21,117 nucleotides of DNA. Origin: Bacilli bacterium (GTDB lineage Bacteria; Bacillota_I; Bacilli_A; RF39; UBA660). A program made the position numbers and the translations under genes. The stretch is from NCBI GenBank assembly GCA_900758895.1, contig CAAETG010000130.1:1-21117 (forward strand), read 5' to 3'. Shown here piece after piece: positions 6,508-14,049 of the stretch. Each line of letters starts with the position of its first letter. The stretch's first letter is position 1. The notes below the pieces were generated by a model, which worked only from the letters and a program-made list of their open reading frames with translations, had not been told where the DNA came from and ran no database searches.

Positions 6508-8055
6508 TTAATATGCAGGTGTCCCATACCCAAAAATAACATCACTATTTATTGAATATTCTTTTTGTCGGCAAGTATCCCCATTAGAATTACCCTCTAC
6601 TGTATGAACAGTATTGTTTTCTACTTTTTCAACAATGCCAACGTGATCTGCACTTCCATCATTCTCCCAGTCAAAGAAAATAATATCTCCTGGATTTGGA
6701 ACAAATCCTGCTTCTTTCCATTCGCCTACGGCTTTAAACCAGTTAATTCCTTGTATAACACCAGAAAACTTTGGAATAACATTTGTATCTATATATCCGG
6801 CTTGATTTGCTACCCAAGATACAAAACAAGCACACCACTCTACACGACTTGTAAATCCATACCAACTCCAATATGGCTGACCTCCAACATTACCAACTTG
6901 TGATAAGGCTATTTGAACTATATTCAGACTACCAACTGAAGTACCAAATATTACAGATGACCATAAACTTGCATATTCCTCGCTTAACAATTCATTTAAC
7001 TGTTGTTTTTGCATTGGAGTAAAACGGTATTGTGTTATCATTTCATCTACTGTTTTACTTGTTATATTGATATGCAGTATTCTCTTTTTTACTTGTTTTA
7101 TTACTGGTGTACCATTTTCAGTCTGTTCTTCATCTACCATTTCTTCCTTTACTTCGGAAGTGATACTATTCATATCCCAGAATACAGTTTTTAATATAGA
7201 TACTTTGTTATCATCTAATGTCATTACCTCTGTTTGATTATTTCCATTTGATACTTTAACTGTATAAACTGCTAAAATATCTTTCCACTCTGCTCTGTCA
7301 GAGTCAATTACATAATCATCATAAGTGTTTTCTTTTTGTATATTTGATATTTTTGTTGCCATTTCATTGTTTAATTCTGTAACAACACTATTCATTGTTC
7401 TCCCACTTCCAGTATCTTCGCTACTAAAAAATATTCCAAAGATAGAACTACATAATAAACCAATTAAACAAATTACTATAATTACTATTAAAGCAACCCA
7501 GCCACCTGCAAGTAGTGCTGCAATAAGTGCTTTTGTTCCTGCAATTATGGCTTTTATTGCAGTTACAGTACCTTTAACTACTGCTTTTGTTGTTCTTGCA
7601 GTTGCTTTTGCAGTTTGTTTTGCCGTATTTATTGCTCTTTGTGAAGCCTTAACAGACTGTTTTGCAACTTGCTTTGTATTTTTAGCAACACTTTTACTTG
7701 TTTTTATGGCTGTTTTTGTTGTTTTTCCTACTGTTTTCTGTACTTTCTTACTTGTCATTTTATTTTTAAATGCTTTGATTTTTATTTTTGATTTAATAAA
7801 ATTATCTTTTGTTTTAGCAAGTGATTTTTTTCCAATTTGATTAGTACGATAAATCGTTTCATCAACTGTTCTATTTGTTGCAAACTTTATTTTTTCACTT
7901 CCATCTTCAACTATATTGCCATCACTTGCCCCAGTATTTTCTGCTTTTTCTTTTGTATGAACAATGGTATCTTTAAATCGTTCTGTTGCTATTATACCTT
8001 TATCTATTGTTTTTATAGTCTTGTTCTTTGTATCTTTTACTTTTATATCTGCCAA
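6508..8055 (-). CDS. Membrane-anchored CHAP peptidoglycan hydrolase of the transfer channel (CD1108 family)
   Basis: 515 residues from a TTG start at 8055. That TTG has TAGGAGG eight bases upstream and gives MADIKVKDT.., the usual opening of the CD1108 family; an in-frame GTG at 8064 lies inside the ribosome binding site and cannot serve. Layout: a Lys/Thr/Ala-rich basic region with repeated KT-K-VAK-type units (about 85-165), one strong membrane helix (about 175-210), an extracellular region, and a C-terminal CHAP/NlpC-like domain. The domain has the nucleophile Cys in EWCACF (about 407), His in ADHVGIVE (about 470), and EGN near 482. It should open the cell wall for the channel, the VirB1-like role. 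No transglycosylase domain is present. It is the last gene of the operon, 17 bases after VirB4. Confidence 0.88.
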   Translation of the reverse strand: MADIKVKDTKNKTIKTIDKGIIATERFKDTIVHTKEKAENTGASDGNIVEDGSEKIKFATNRTVDETIYRTNQIGKKSLAKTKDNFIKSKIKIKAFKNKMTSKKVQKTVGKTTKTAIKTSKSVAKNTKQVAKQSVKASQRAINTAKQTAKATARTTKAVVKGTVTAIKAIIAGTKALIAALLAGGWVALIVIIVICLIGLLCSSIFGIFFSSEDTGSGRTMNSVVTELNNEMATKISNIQKENTYDDYVIDSDRAEWKDILAVYTVKVSNGNNQTEVMTLDDNKVSILKTVFWDMNSITSEVKEEMVDEEQTENGTPVIKQVKKRILHINITSKTVDEMITQYRFTPMQKQQLNELLSEEYASLWSSVIFGTSVGSLNIVQIALSQVGNVGGQPYWSWYGFTSRVEWCACFVSWVANQAGYIDTNVIPKFSGVIQGINWFKAVGEWKEAGFVPNPGDIIFFDWENDGSADHVGIVEKVENNTVHTVEGNSNGDTCRQKEYSINSDVIFGYGTPAY

Positions 8056-8072
8056 TATAGTCACCTCCTAAA

Positions 8073-10406
8073 CTACATACCCTCGCCCGGTTTTGTAGTC
8101 ATTAGTTTGTATAATTTTGTATTTTTAGGAAATCTATTTATAAAAGGAACTAAAATACTTGATATTTTAATTAAGCCTTGTCCTGCTCCAACATTAGTAA
8201 TATAGTTCATTTGTAAATCAGATATATTAAGCAATTTTGCAAGTTCAACACGATCGGTACTTGCCTGATTAAGCATTACTATAAATTCAGAGTTTGCAAG
8301 CATAGTTCTTGCAGTATGACTTTGTAATAAGTCATCAACATTTTGTGTAATACCTGTTGCGAATGCCCCATACTTACGAACACGCTTCCATAAAGTAAAC
8401 AGAAAATTTGCAGAATATTCGTGTTGGAAAAGCAAGTATATCTCATCGATAAAAATAAAGGTATTTCTACCTTTTGCTCTATTTCTTGTTATTCTATTAA
8501 GAATACTATCCAGTACGACCAACATTCCAATAGGTTGTAACTGTTTACCTAAATCTAAAATATCGTAACATATTAGTCTATTGTCAGTATCAACATTTGT
8601 TTCCTTTGCAAACGTATTTAAACTACCGTTCGTAAACAATTCAATGGCTAATGCTATTTCCTTTGCTTCTGGCTCACTCTGTTTTAGTAGTTCTTCTCTA
8701 AAATCCTGTAATGTTGGTGGTGTTCCTTGATAATTTCCTTGTTGGAAATGTCGATAGACCGAAGCAGTACAACGATCAATAATTGACTTCTGCTTTGGTC
8801 CGAGATTATTCCCACCAATTAACTGCTCACAAAGAGATAAAATAAACTCTGATTTTAATATTACAGGGTTTGCACCATCTCCATACTCACTATTCATATC
8901 CATTGCGTTTATATGACTATCACTTGTTGCCGATATTCTTATTACTTCTCCTTTTAAAGCATTGACAAGTGAGCCATACTCACGTTCTGGATCAACAATG
9001 ATTACATCTGCATTTGGATTTCTTAATATTGTTGATACTATTTCATTTTTACCAGTAAATGACTTACCGCTTCCACTAACTCCTAATATAAATGAATTAC
9101 CATTCAGTAATTGGCGTCTATCTGCTATAATCATATTTTTACTGATTACATTTTGCCCATAATAGATTCCGTTCTCGTGATTTATCTCCTGTACTTTGAA
9201 CGGTATAAATACTGCAAGACTTTCTGTTGTAAGTGTTCTTAATGCGTCAATTTTTCTTACACCGTGTGGCATTGCAGTATTTAATCCATCTTGTTGTTGA
9301 TATTTTAAAATTGCAAACTGACATAAATGCTTCCTTGCAGTAGTAAGCAAGTTTTCTGTATCATTATCTAATTGTTCTTTTGTATCTGCCGTATGAACAA
9401 GAGTTAAGACGCATACAAACATTCTTTGATCTCGTGTTGTTAAATCATCTAAAAACTCTTTTGATTCATTACGTTGTTGTTCTAAATCATAAGGAATTAC
9501 GGCACTAAAATTATTATTTGCATTTTGTCTGCGTTGCCAATTTGTTATATTCGTTTCAACTCCAAGTCGTCTGTTTTCAACCTCTCGTACTGCTTCGTCC
9601 ATTGGTATTGGAAGAACATCAACACTCATCATTAAATTTCTATTAAGTTCTGTCATTTCTGCAACCATACTGTCTTTTATATAGGAAGCATATTCTTTTA
9701 AGAATATTACTCTCCCATATCTTTTTCCCATTTTAAAATAATCACTTTCAAATTTGAAACTATCAGGACATATATAATCTTTAAAACTATGTCCTTTTTT
9801 CATATTTGATAACATATCAAAATTAAAAGAATTTTCCTCTCCTGTTCTATAAAAATCGTGACATATTCTTAATCTTTCTACTGCGTCCAATTCCACACAC
9901 TTTGAGCCAAGTTGTGCAAAATGATTTGTTAAATCTGCACCTATTCGTGAGAAATAATTTCTTGCTTCCTCCAAACTCTTTTTATTTACTGATACTGTAA
10001 TATATTTTTCTTGTACTATTCCGTTTGCACTATTTGCTTGATCCATAAGCATTTTATTATACTCTTTTCTATACTCATCTAAATCATCTCCAACAAGTGG
10101 TAACAAAATAGTTTTTTCAAAATCTAATTTATTTAATCTTCTGTTGGATATAGTTATTTTAGTTGTTGCACCAGTATCAAAACTATTTAATAGTTCACAA
10201 TATTCTAAAAACATTGCTTCTTTATCACTTCTACTTGCTACTGCATAGTTTATATCTGTAAAACGATATGTTTTTGAATATTTATTTTTTCCCACTAAAA
10301 AAGTGCCATCTTCCCATATTCGGGTTACTGGCACTACATCTTGCACTCCTTTTGGAGCAATAAACTTTTCTTTGTCATTTTTAAATATTGCTTTCAGACT
10401 TTTCAT
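8073..10406 (-). CDS. VirB4-like conjugation ATPase (CD1110 family)
   Basis: 777 residues. The N-terminal half (about 1-400) is the VirB4/TraE-type domain. The C-terminal RecA-like motor has Walker A GVSGSGKS (about 440-447), DPEREYG following strand 2, and Walker B FIFIDEIYLLF (about 647-657). The motif ATGITQNVDDLL and the ending LANSEFIVMLNQ are typical of VirB4. It powers assembly or substrate movement of the Gram-positive type IV secretion channel at the inner face of the membrane. It overlaps the PrgI gene by 26 bases, indicating translational coupling, and precedes the CHAP hydrolase. Length fits the CD1110 family and no motif is damaged. Confidence 0.95.
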   Translation of the reverse strand: MKSLKAIFKNDKEKFIAPKGVQDVVPVTRIWEDGTFLVGKNKYSKTYRFTDINYAVASRSDKEAMFLEYCELLNSFDTGATTKITISNRRLNKLDFEKTILLPLVGDDLDEYRKEYNKMLMDQANSANGIVQEKYITVSVNKKSLEEARNYFSRIGADLTNHFAQLGSKCVELDAVERLRICHDFYRTGEENSFNFDMLSNMKKGHSFKDYICPDSFKFESDYFKMGKRYGRVIFLKEYASYIKDSMVAEMTELNRNLMMSVDVLPIPMDEAVREVENRRLGVETNITNWQRRQNANNNFSAVIPYDLEQQRNESKEFLDDLTTRDQRMFVCVLTLVHTADTKEQLDNDTENLLTTARKHLCQFAILKYQQQDGLNTAMPHGVRKIDALRTLTTESLAVFIPFKVQEINHENGIYYGQNVISKNMIIADRRQLLNGNSFILGVSGSGKSFTGKNEIVSTILRNPNADVIIVDPEREYGSLVNALKGEVIRISATSDSHINAMDMNSEYGDGANPVILKSEFILSLCEQLIGGNNLGPKQKSIIDRCTASVYRHFQQGNYQGTPPTLQDFREELLKQSEPEAKEIALAIELFTNGSLNTFAKETNVDTDNRLICYDILDLGKQLQPIGMLVVLDSILNRITRNRAKGRNTFIFIDEIYLLFQHEYSANFLFTLWKRVRKYGAFATGITQNVDDLLQSHTARTMLANSEFIVMLNQASTDRVELAKLLNISDLQMNYITNVGAGQGLIKISSILVPFINRFPKNTKLYKLMTTKPGEGM

Positions 10407-10761
10407 TCTTCTTTACCTCGCTTTCTTTATTTTCTAATTTATCTTTCATAAGTTCATAATAAAAGTTTGTTGGCTTGAAAGTTAAATGACGAGGAGTTAA
10501 AACTTCTGATTTAATCCAAGCCCATATAAACTTTTCAGCAGTCATTCCGTTATAAGTTAGAAAACCAAGTGCTGCAAATGGAGCAGCACCTAATATGCAC
10601 ATCCAAGACAATGTGCCAATATCAAACTTACTTCTTAATAAAAAATAAAGTAATACGGCTACTCCACAAGCAAATATAGAAAAAATGAACTGTCGTAAAG
10701 ACAGTCCAAAGAATATACTTTCAGTATAATTTCGTATTTCACGATTTATTTTTACTTCCAC
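10381..10761 (-). CDS. PrgI-family membrane protein of the transfer channel
   Basis: 126 residues beginning at GTG 10761, with AAAGGAG ten bases upstream. MEVKINREIRNYTESIFFGL followed by LRQFIFS is the PrgI opening. Two membrane helices follow (about 24-42 and 48-70), then LTYNGMTAEKFIWAWIKSE and a Lys/Glu-rich tail. PrgI proteins accompany VirB4 in Gram-positive type IV systems and are equated with VirB3/TcpE-like inner-membrane components. The overlap with VirB4 and the gene order support this. Confidence 0.88.
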   Translation of the reverse strand: MEVKINREIRNYTESIFFGLSLRQFIFSIFACGVAVLLYFLLRSKFDIGTLSWMCILGAAPFAALGFLTYNGMTAEKFIWAWIKSEVLTPRHLTFKPTNFYYELMKDKLENKESEVKKNEKSESNI

Positions 10762-10764
10762 TTT

Positions 10765-11064
10765 TTATCTACTCCTTTCCTTATTTTTTTGATTTGTTTT
10801 TCTTTCTATTTCTTTTTTATAATCAAAATCTAATTCTACACTCATAATGTTATTATCTATTGATCCATCATTAAAACGAACAATATACCTGTCATTATAA
10901 ATATCTTTTCCTTTCAAAAGACCTATTACTTCCACAATTTCTCCATTATGCTTCATATCAGAAACAATTTTAGTTTTAAATAAAGCCATCTGATTATCAT
11001 AACTTTCAAAATTCTCATTATCTTCTGTATAAATATATAATTCACTTTCTTTTATTCTACTCAT
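10765..11064 (-). CDS. Small soluble protein of unknown function in the transfer operon
   Basis: 99 residues, ATG at 11064 behind GGTAGGA. The N terminus is acidic (ELYIYTEDNENFESYDN). The middle reads IVEVIGLLKGKDIYNDRYIVRFNDGS, like a small beta-barrel, and a Lys/Arg-rich tail ends ..NQKNKERSR. No signal peptide or membrane helix. It lies 3 bases before PrgI and 7 after the next small gene. I do not recognise the family; it is one of four small genes between VirB6 and PrgI. Confidence 0.75.
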   Translation of the reverse strand: MSRIKESELYIYTEDNENFESYDNQMALFKTKIVSDMKHNGEIVEVIGLLKGKDIYNDRYIVRFNDGSIDNNIMSVELDFDYKKEIERKTNQKNKERSR

Positions 11065-11071
11065 TATATTC

Positions 11072-11329
11072 CTACCTTTCCCTTTGTATTTTATTTTTAA
11101 TTGTTTCTACAAAACCAAATTGTGGGTATGATCTATAACATCTGCTGTCGCAATGTTTAAAATAATCTCTACCATTTTCCGAATACATATACATCCAGTC
11201 CTCTGGATTTTTCATACCTCTTTTAATGGCATTTTCAAAGGCGTCATCTGGATTTTCTCTAATCTGCATACCTGCAAATATAGAATTTTTAGGGTGAGTA
11301 AAATATTTTATAGGCTCTTTATTTTTCAT
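11072..11329 (-). CDS. Small Cys/Tyr-containing protein of unknown function
   Basis: 85 residues from ATG 11329, chosen because GTAGG lies 7 bases upstream; a longer reading from 11386 would sit deep in the preceding gene. Notable stretch: NPDDAFENAIKRGMKNPEDWMYMYSENGRDYFKHCDSRCYRSY, read in short pieces as an EDW-MYMY core, then HCDSRCYRS, a compact possible metal- or DNA-contacting loop. It overlaps the end of the acidic 398-residue gene by 11 bases, so it is translationally coupled. No family recognised. Confidence 0.7.
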   Translation of the reverse strand: MKNKEPIKYFTHPKNSIFAGMQIRENPDDAFENAIKRGMKNPEDWMYMYSENGRDYFKHCDSRCYRSYPQFGFVETIKNKIQRER

Positions 11330-12515
11330 AGTCATTCCTACTTTCTTTTTTATTAAAGGTATCTGCAAGATTATCTCCAGATACAACTTTTTGAAAATCT
11401 TTTTGGGCTTTTACTTTGTCATTGTCATAATAATATCCATAAGCCCACTCTAATTTATCTTGTTTTGTTGTATAGAAAAAAGCAACTATATACTCTTTTT
11501 CATTTCCTATTGTTTTTTCTACTAATGCAACAGGCTCTTTATTTCTATAACCTTTTTCTATAATTCGCATATTACCATTATAAATTTCAATTTCTCCACC
11601 AGTCATCTCTTTAAAATCTTCTAATATTTGTCCTTTATTTTTATCTACCCACTCAACTAACATTTCATATCCAGAATGTTTTGGATTTCTATATTCTTTT
11701 GATTCTAAAAATCTCCCTGCTTCATAATCACAAAAATCATAAACAAGATCACACTCTGGAGCAGTAGAATTTCTAAACATATCTTGTAATACATCATAAC
11801 CTAAAACAAAAGTGAAATAGGCTCTTTCATCTCTCATATCTTTTTCTTCTAAATTATAATTTTCCTCTATATAATCTCGAATATTTTGTTTTAAATTTTC
11901 CATTTTTAAAGATACACTTTCAATTCTTTCTCCATCTATATAGTCTTGTTTATTTTCGTAGAAATTAACGATATGCTCTTTATTATTTTCTGGATTTAAT
12001 TCATCAACCTCTGCAATATATTCTAAATATTCCATTGTATCTCCAATTTCTAAATTCTCATAATATTGCATTACATCTTTTGTATTAAGACCTATTTTAT
12101 TATCAAGATATTCTTTTGTAATTCCATTATCTTTACAATATTTTAAATATTTCTGAACTCCATCTATATTATCAAATTCCTCTGGATACCATTCATCAAT
12201 AGTTTGCCATACTCCATAATGACATTCATCACTCATATATCCTACTTCATAGCCTTTTTGTAATTCTTCAAAAAGATATGAGTCAAAATTAAAATCCCAT
12301 TCTGGAACATTCATATATCCATTTTCGTATCCGTTTTCTTTTGTTGTGTACGGAGCAAATTGTATTATTTCTTCTCCACCATCACTTGCAAGAGTAATTG
12401 TTTCTTTTGTTTCTGGATTTACTAACAAATAATCAATGCTTTTATTTTGATGTTCCATATCTTCTCTTAAAAAGGCTTCTACATTATCTCTTGTTTGTTT
12501 TATAATATCCTCCAT
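11319..12515 (-). CDS. Strongly acidic 398-residue protein of unknown function
   Basis: By hand count it has about 89 Asp/Glu against about 46 Lys/Arg, a net charge near -43, with many Tyr and Trp residues and no signal peptide or membrane helix. The N-terminal part includes DYLLVNPETKETITLASDGG and FEELQKGYEVGYMSDECHYG; the C-terminal part is a separate alpha/beta region (LDKLEWAYGYYYDNDK-like). No catalytic motif recognised. Conjugative elements often encode acidic DNA-mimic antirestriction proteins (ArdA and others), which is a possible role, but I cannot align it with ArdA. It starts at ATG 12515, sharing one base with the stop of the preceding gene. It could also be a multi-domain accessory factor. 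Confidence 0.8.
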   Translation of the reverse strand: MEDIIKQTRDNVEAFLREDMEHQNKSIDYLLVNPETKETITLASDGGEEIIQFAPYTTKENGYENGYMNVPEWDFNFDSYLFEELQKGYEVGYMSDECHYGVWQTIDEWYPEEFDNIDGVQKYLKYCKDNGITKEYLDNKIGLNTKDVMQYYENLEIGDTMEYLEYIAEVDELNPENNKEHIVNFYENKQDYIDGERIESVSLKMENLKQNIRDYIEENYNLEEKDMRDERAYFTFVLGYDVLQDMFRNSTAPECDLVYDFCDYEAGRFLESKEYRNPKHSGYEMLVEWVDKNKGQILEDFKEMTGGEIEIYNGNMRIIEKGYRNKEPVALVEKTIGNEKEYIVAFFYTTKQDKLEWAYGYYYDNDKVKAQKDFQKVVSGDNLADTFNKKESRNDYEK

Positions 12516-12811
12516 TATCTCGCCTCTCTTTCTTTGTTTTTGGTTTTAGATAATAATTCTTCAACCGTATCAACACTTCTATTGCTTTCAACAAAAGTGT
12601 TATAATCTACCCAATTATCATTTATGGTATTACCCAATTTTATTTCTTTATCTGTAATCATAGAGCCAATTCTATTGACTCCAACACGCTTTTCAATACT
12701 GGCAATATCTTTGCCAAAATCACTATCTCGTAAGTCATAACAAAAAAGTCCTTTTCTTTCATATTCAGTTCTTTCTTGCTCACTTAAAATGTGCGTTACT
12801 AAATATTTCAT
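12515..12811 (-). CDS. Small protein, possibly LPD28-like domain
   Basis: 98 residues from ATG 12811, with GGAG 11 bases upstream overlapping the VirB6 stop. The core GLFCYDLRDSDFGKDIASIE then KRVGVNRIGSMITDKEI resembles the small LPD28-type (polyvalent-protein-associated) domain found in conjugative elements of Firmicutes: a YDLR strand, an IEK strand, and a VN..G.ITDK turn. That assignment is from memory and tentative. It ends in a Lys/Arg-rich tail. It directly follows VirB6 and is coupled to the acidic protein gene by a TAATG overlap. Confidence 0.72.
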   Translation of the reverse strand: MKYLVTHILSEQERTEYERKGLFCYDLRDSDFGKDIASIEKRVGVNRIGSMITDKEIKLGNTINDNWVDYNTFVESNRSVDTVEELLSKTKNKEREAR

Positions 12812-12825
12812 CTTTTATCACTCTC

Positions 12826-13662
12826 CTATAAGCCCATCATCTCTCTTACCACTCGATCAGATAATTTAATTGTTCCAACAAGCACTAACATATTGAAAAT
12901 CAATTCTCCTATATACGACCATACTTGCGTTACTGCCGTTGCTGACGTATCTACTACTGGTGGAGATGAGGCAAATACTGAAAATATAATACAACTTAAA
13001 ACGATAATCGCTCCCTCCAGACATACTGCACAATAGGATTTAAGGAAACTCTTTCCCACATTTTGCGTAGGCTCTCCTGCAAATGTGCTTAAAGGTATTG
13101 GAGCAATAGCCGTATATAAATATAATTTGAAAAATCTACCATAAACGGTAAGAATCATTATGAAACTTAGTACGGTTATAAACAGTCCTCCAATTAAAGT
13201 GACTGCCCACAAAGGAATTGACTCGAAGAACCCACAACTCTCGACTGCCGTGATTATTTCTTGTGGCAATACAGTTGTTGTTGCTCCTCCCAAATTAGCA
13301 GATGTCATTATTGTAGATATAACTCCTTGTATTATTTTAAATACTGCAAGCATTAGATTTAAACCGTACGTTACTACACCCTTTGCTATTGCAAATCGAA
13401 TAAATAATTTAACGGCGTGTTCTGGCTTTTTCACTTCTGCGAAACTACCACAAGTTCGCATTACTCCAACAACAAAGAACAATACTAATAAAGCCAGTCC
13501 TATTGCTTGTAATGCACCGTGTATATTTGTAATAACTGTCCATATACCTCCACCTTTAAATTCTGATGGCGATTGAGTAATTAAAGTCCATATTTCTGCC
13601 AATTTTTCATTCCAAGTATCCAAAGCATTCTGTAAGTTTTGAACTACCCAGTTATCTGACAA
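12826..13662 (-). CDS. VirB6/TrbL-like polytopic channel protein (CD1112 family)
   Basis: 278 residues from TTG 13662, with AAAGGAGG eight bases upstream. An in-frame GTG at 13671 is buried in that site, and the TTG reading gives MSDNWVVQNLQNALDTWNEK, the usual CD1112-family opening. Five or six membrane helices are visible, including ALQAIGLALLVLFFVVGV, FAIAKGVVTYGLNLML, LWAVTLIGGLFITVLSFIMI and AIIVLSCIIFSVFA. The conserved loop RFFKLYLYTAIAPIPLSTFA is also present. It forms part of the inner-membrane channel. It lies 53 bases downstream of the pilin-like gene and 14 bases before the LPD28-like gene. Confidence 0.93.
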   Translation of the reverse strand: MSDNWVVQNLQNALDTWNEKLAEIWTLITQSPSEFKGGGIWTVITNIHGALQAIGLALLVLFFVVGVMRTCGSFAEVKKPEHAVKLFIRFAIAKGVVTYGLNLMLAVFKIIQGVISTIMTSANLGGATTTVLPQEIITAVESCGFFESIPLWAVTLIGGLFITVLSFIMILTVYGRFFKLYLYTAIAPIPLSTFAGEPTQNVGKSFLKSYCAVCLEGAIIVLSCIIFSVFASSPPVVDTSATAVTQVWSYIGELIFNMLVLVGTIKLSDRVVREMMGL

Positions 13663-13715
13663 TTTTAGCACCTCCTTTTAGTAATAAAATAGAGAGCAAA
13701 TAACTTGCTCCCCTT

Positions 13716-14048
13716 TTATCCTGCTATCATATTTAATATTTCTTTTGCAAAGGTAATGATTACTCCACCTGCAAGTGTTAAGAAACCATTTGCACGTTGT
13801 GATGGATCGTGGCTTTTTAGTGATAAACCAATTTGTACCACACCAAAGCCTAGCAAAATCATACCTATCGCACGGATAAGTCCAAAAATAAAATCTGACA
13901 AGTTGTTTACTACTGTAAGTGGATCATCTGCTGCTAAAACTGTCATACTTGTTCCAATAGTTATTGCAAAAGTAAAAATACTCATTGCATATATTTTAAA
14001 TAGTTTTTTACCTCTCTTACTTAAAGTTAATTTTTTGTTATTTTTCAT
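13716..14048 (-). CDS. Maff2/VirB2-like small exported membrane protein (pilin candidate)
   Basis: 110 residues. A long Lys-rich N terminus and hydrophobic core IYAMSIFTFAITIGTS end in TVLAAD, a good signal-peptidase site near residue 39. The mature part has two hydrophobic helices (FIFGLIRAIGMILLGFGVVQI and LTLAGGVIITFAKEIL, each broken here for reading) joined by a polar loop SHDPSQRANG. That small two-helix layout is shared with Maff2-family mobile-element proteins and VirB2/TrbC pilins, which occupy this position between VirD4 and VirB6. It starts at ATG 14048 behind AAAGGACGG, one base after the VirD4 stop. Confidence 0.8.
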   Translation of the reverse strand: MKNNKKLTLSKRGKKLFKIYAMSIFTFAITIGTSMTVLAADDPLTVVNNLSDFIFGLIRAIGMILLGFGVVQIGLSLKSHDPSQRANGFLTLAGGVIITFAKEILNMIAG

Positions 14049-14049
14049 T

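Noticed and set aside
7325..8205. Two plus-strand frames antisense to the CHAP hydrolase gene
   Set aside because: Their Val/Phe/Ala-rich sequence is the mirror of the Lys/Thr/Ala repeats of the real gene; no supporting start signal.
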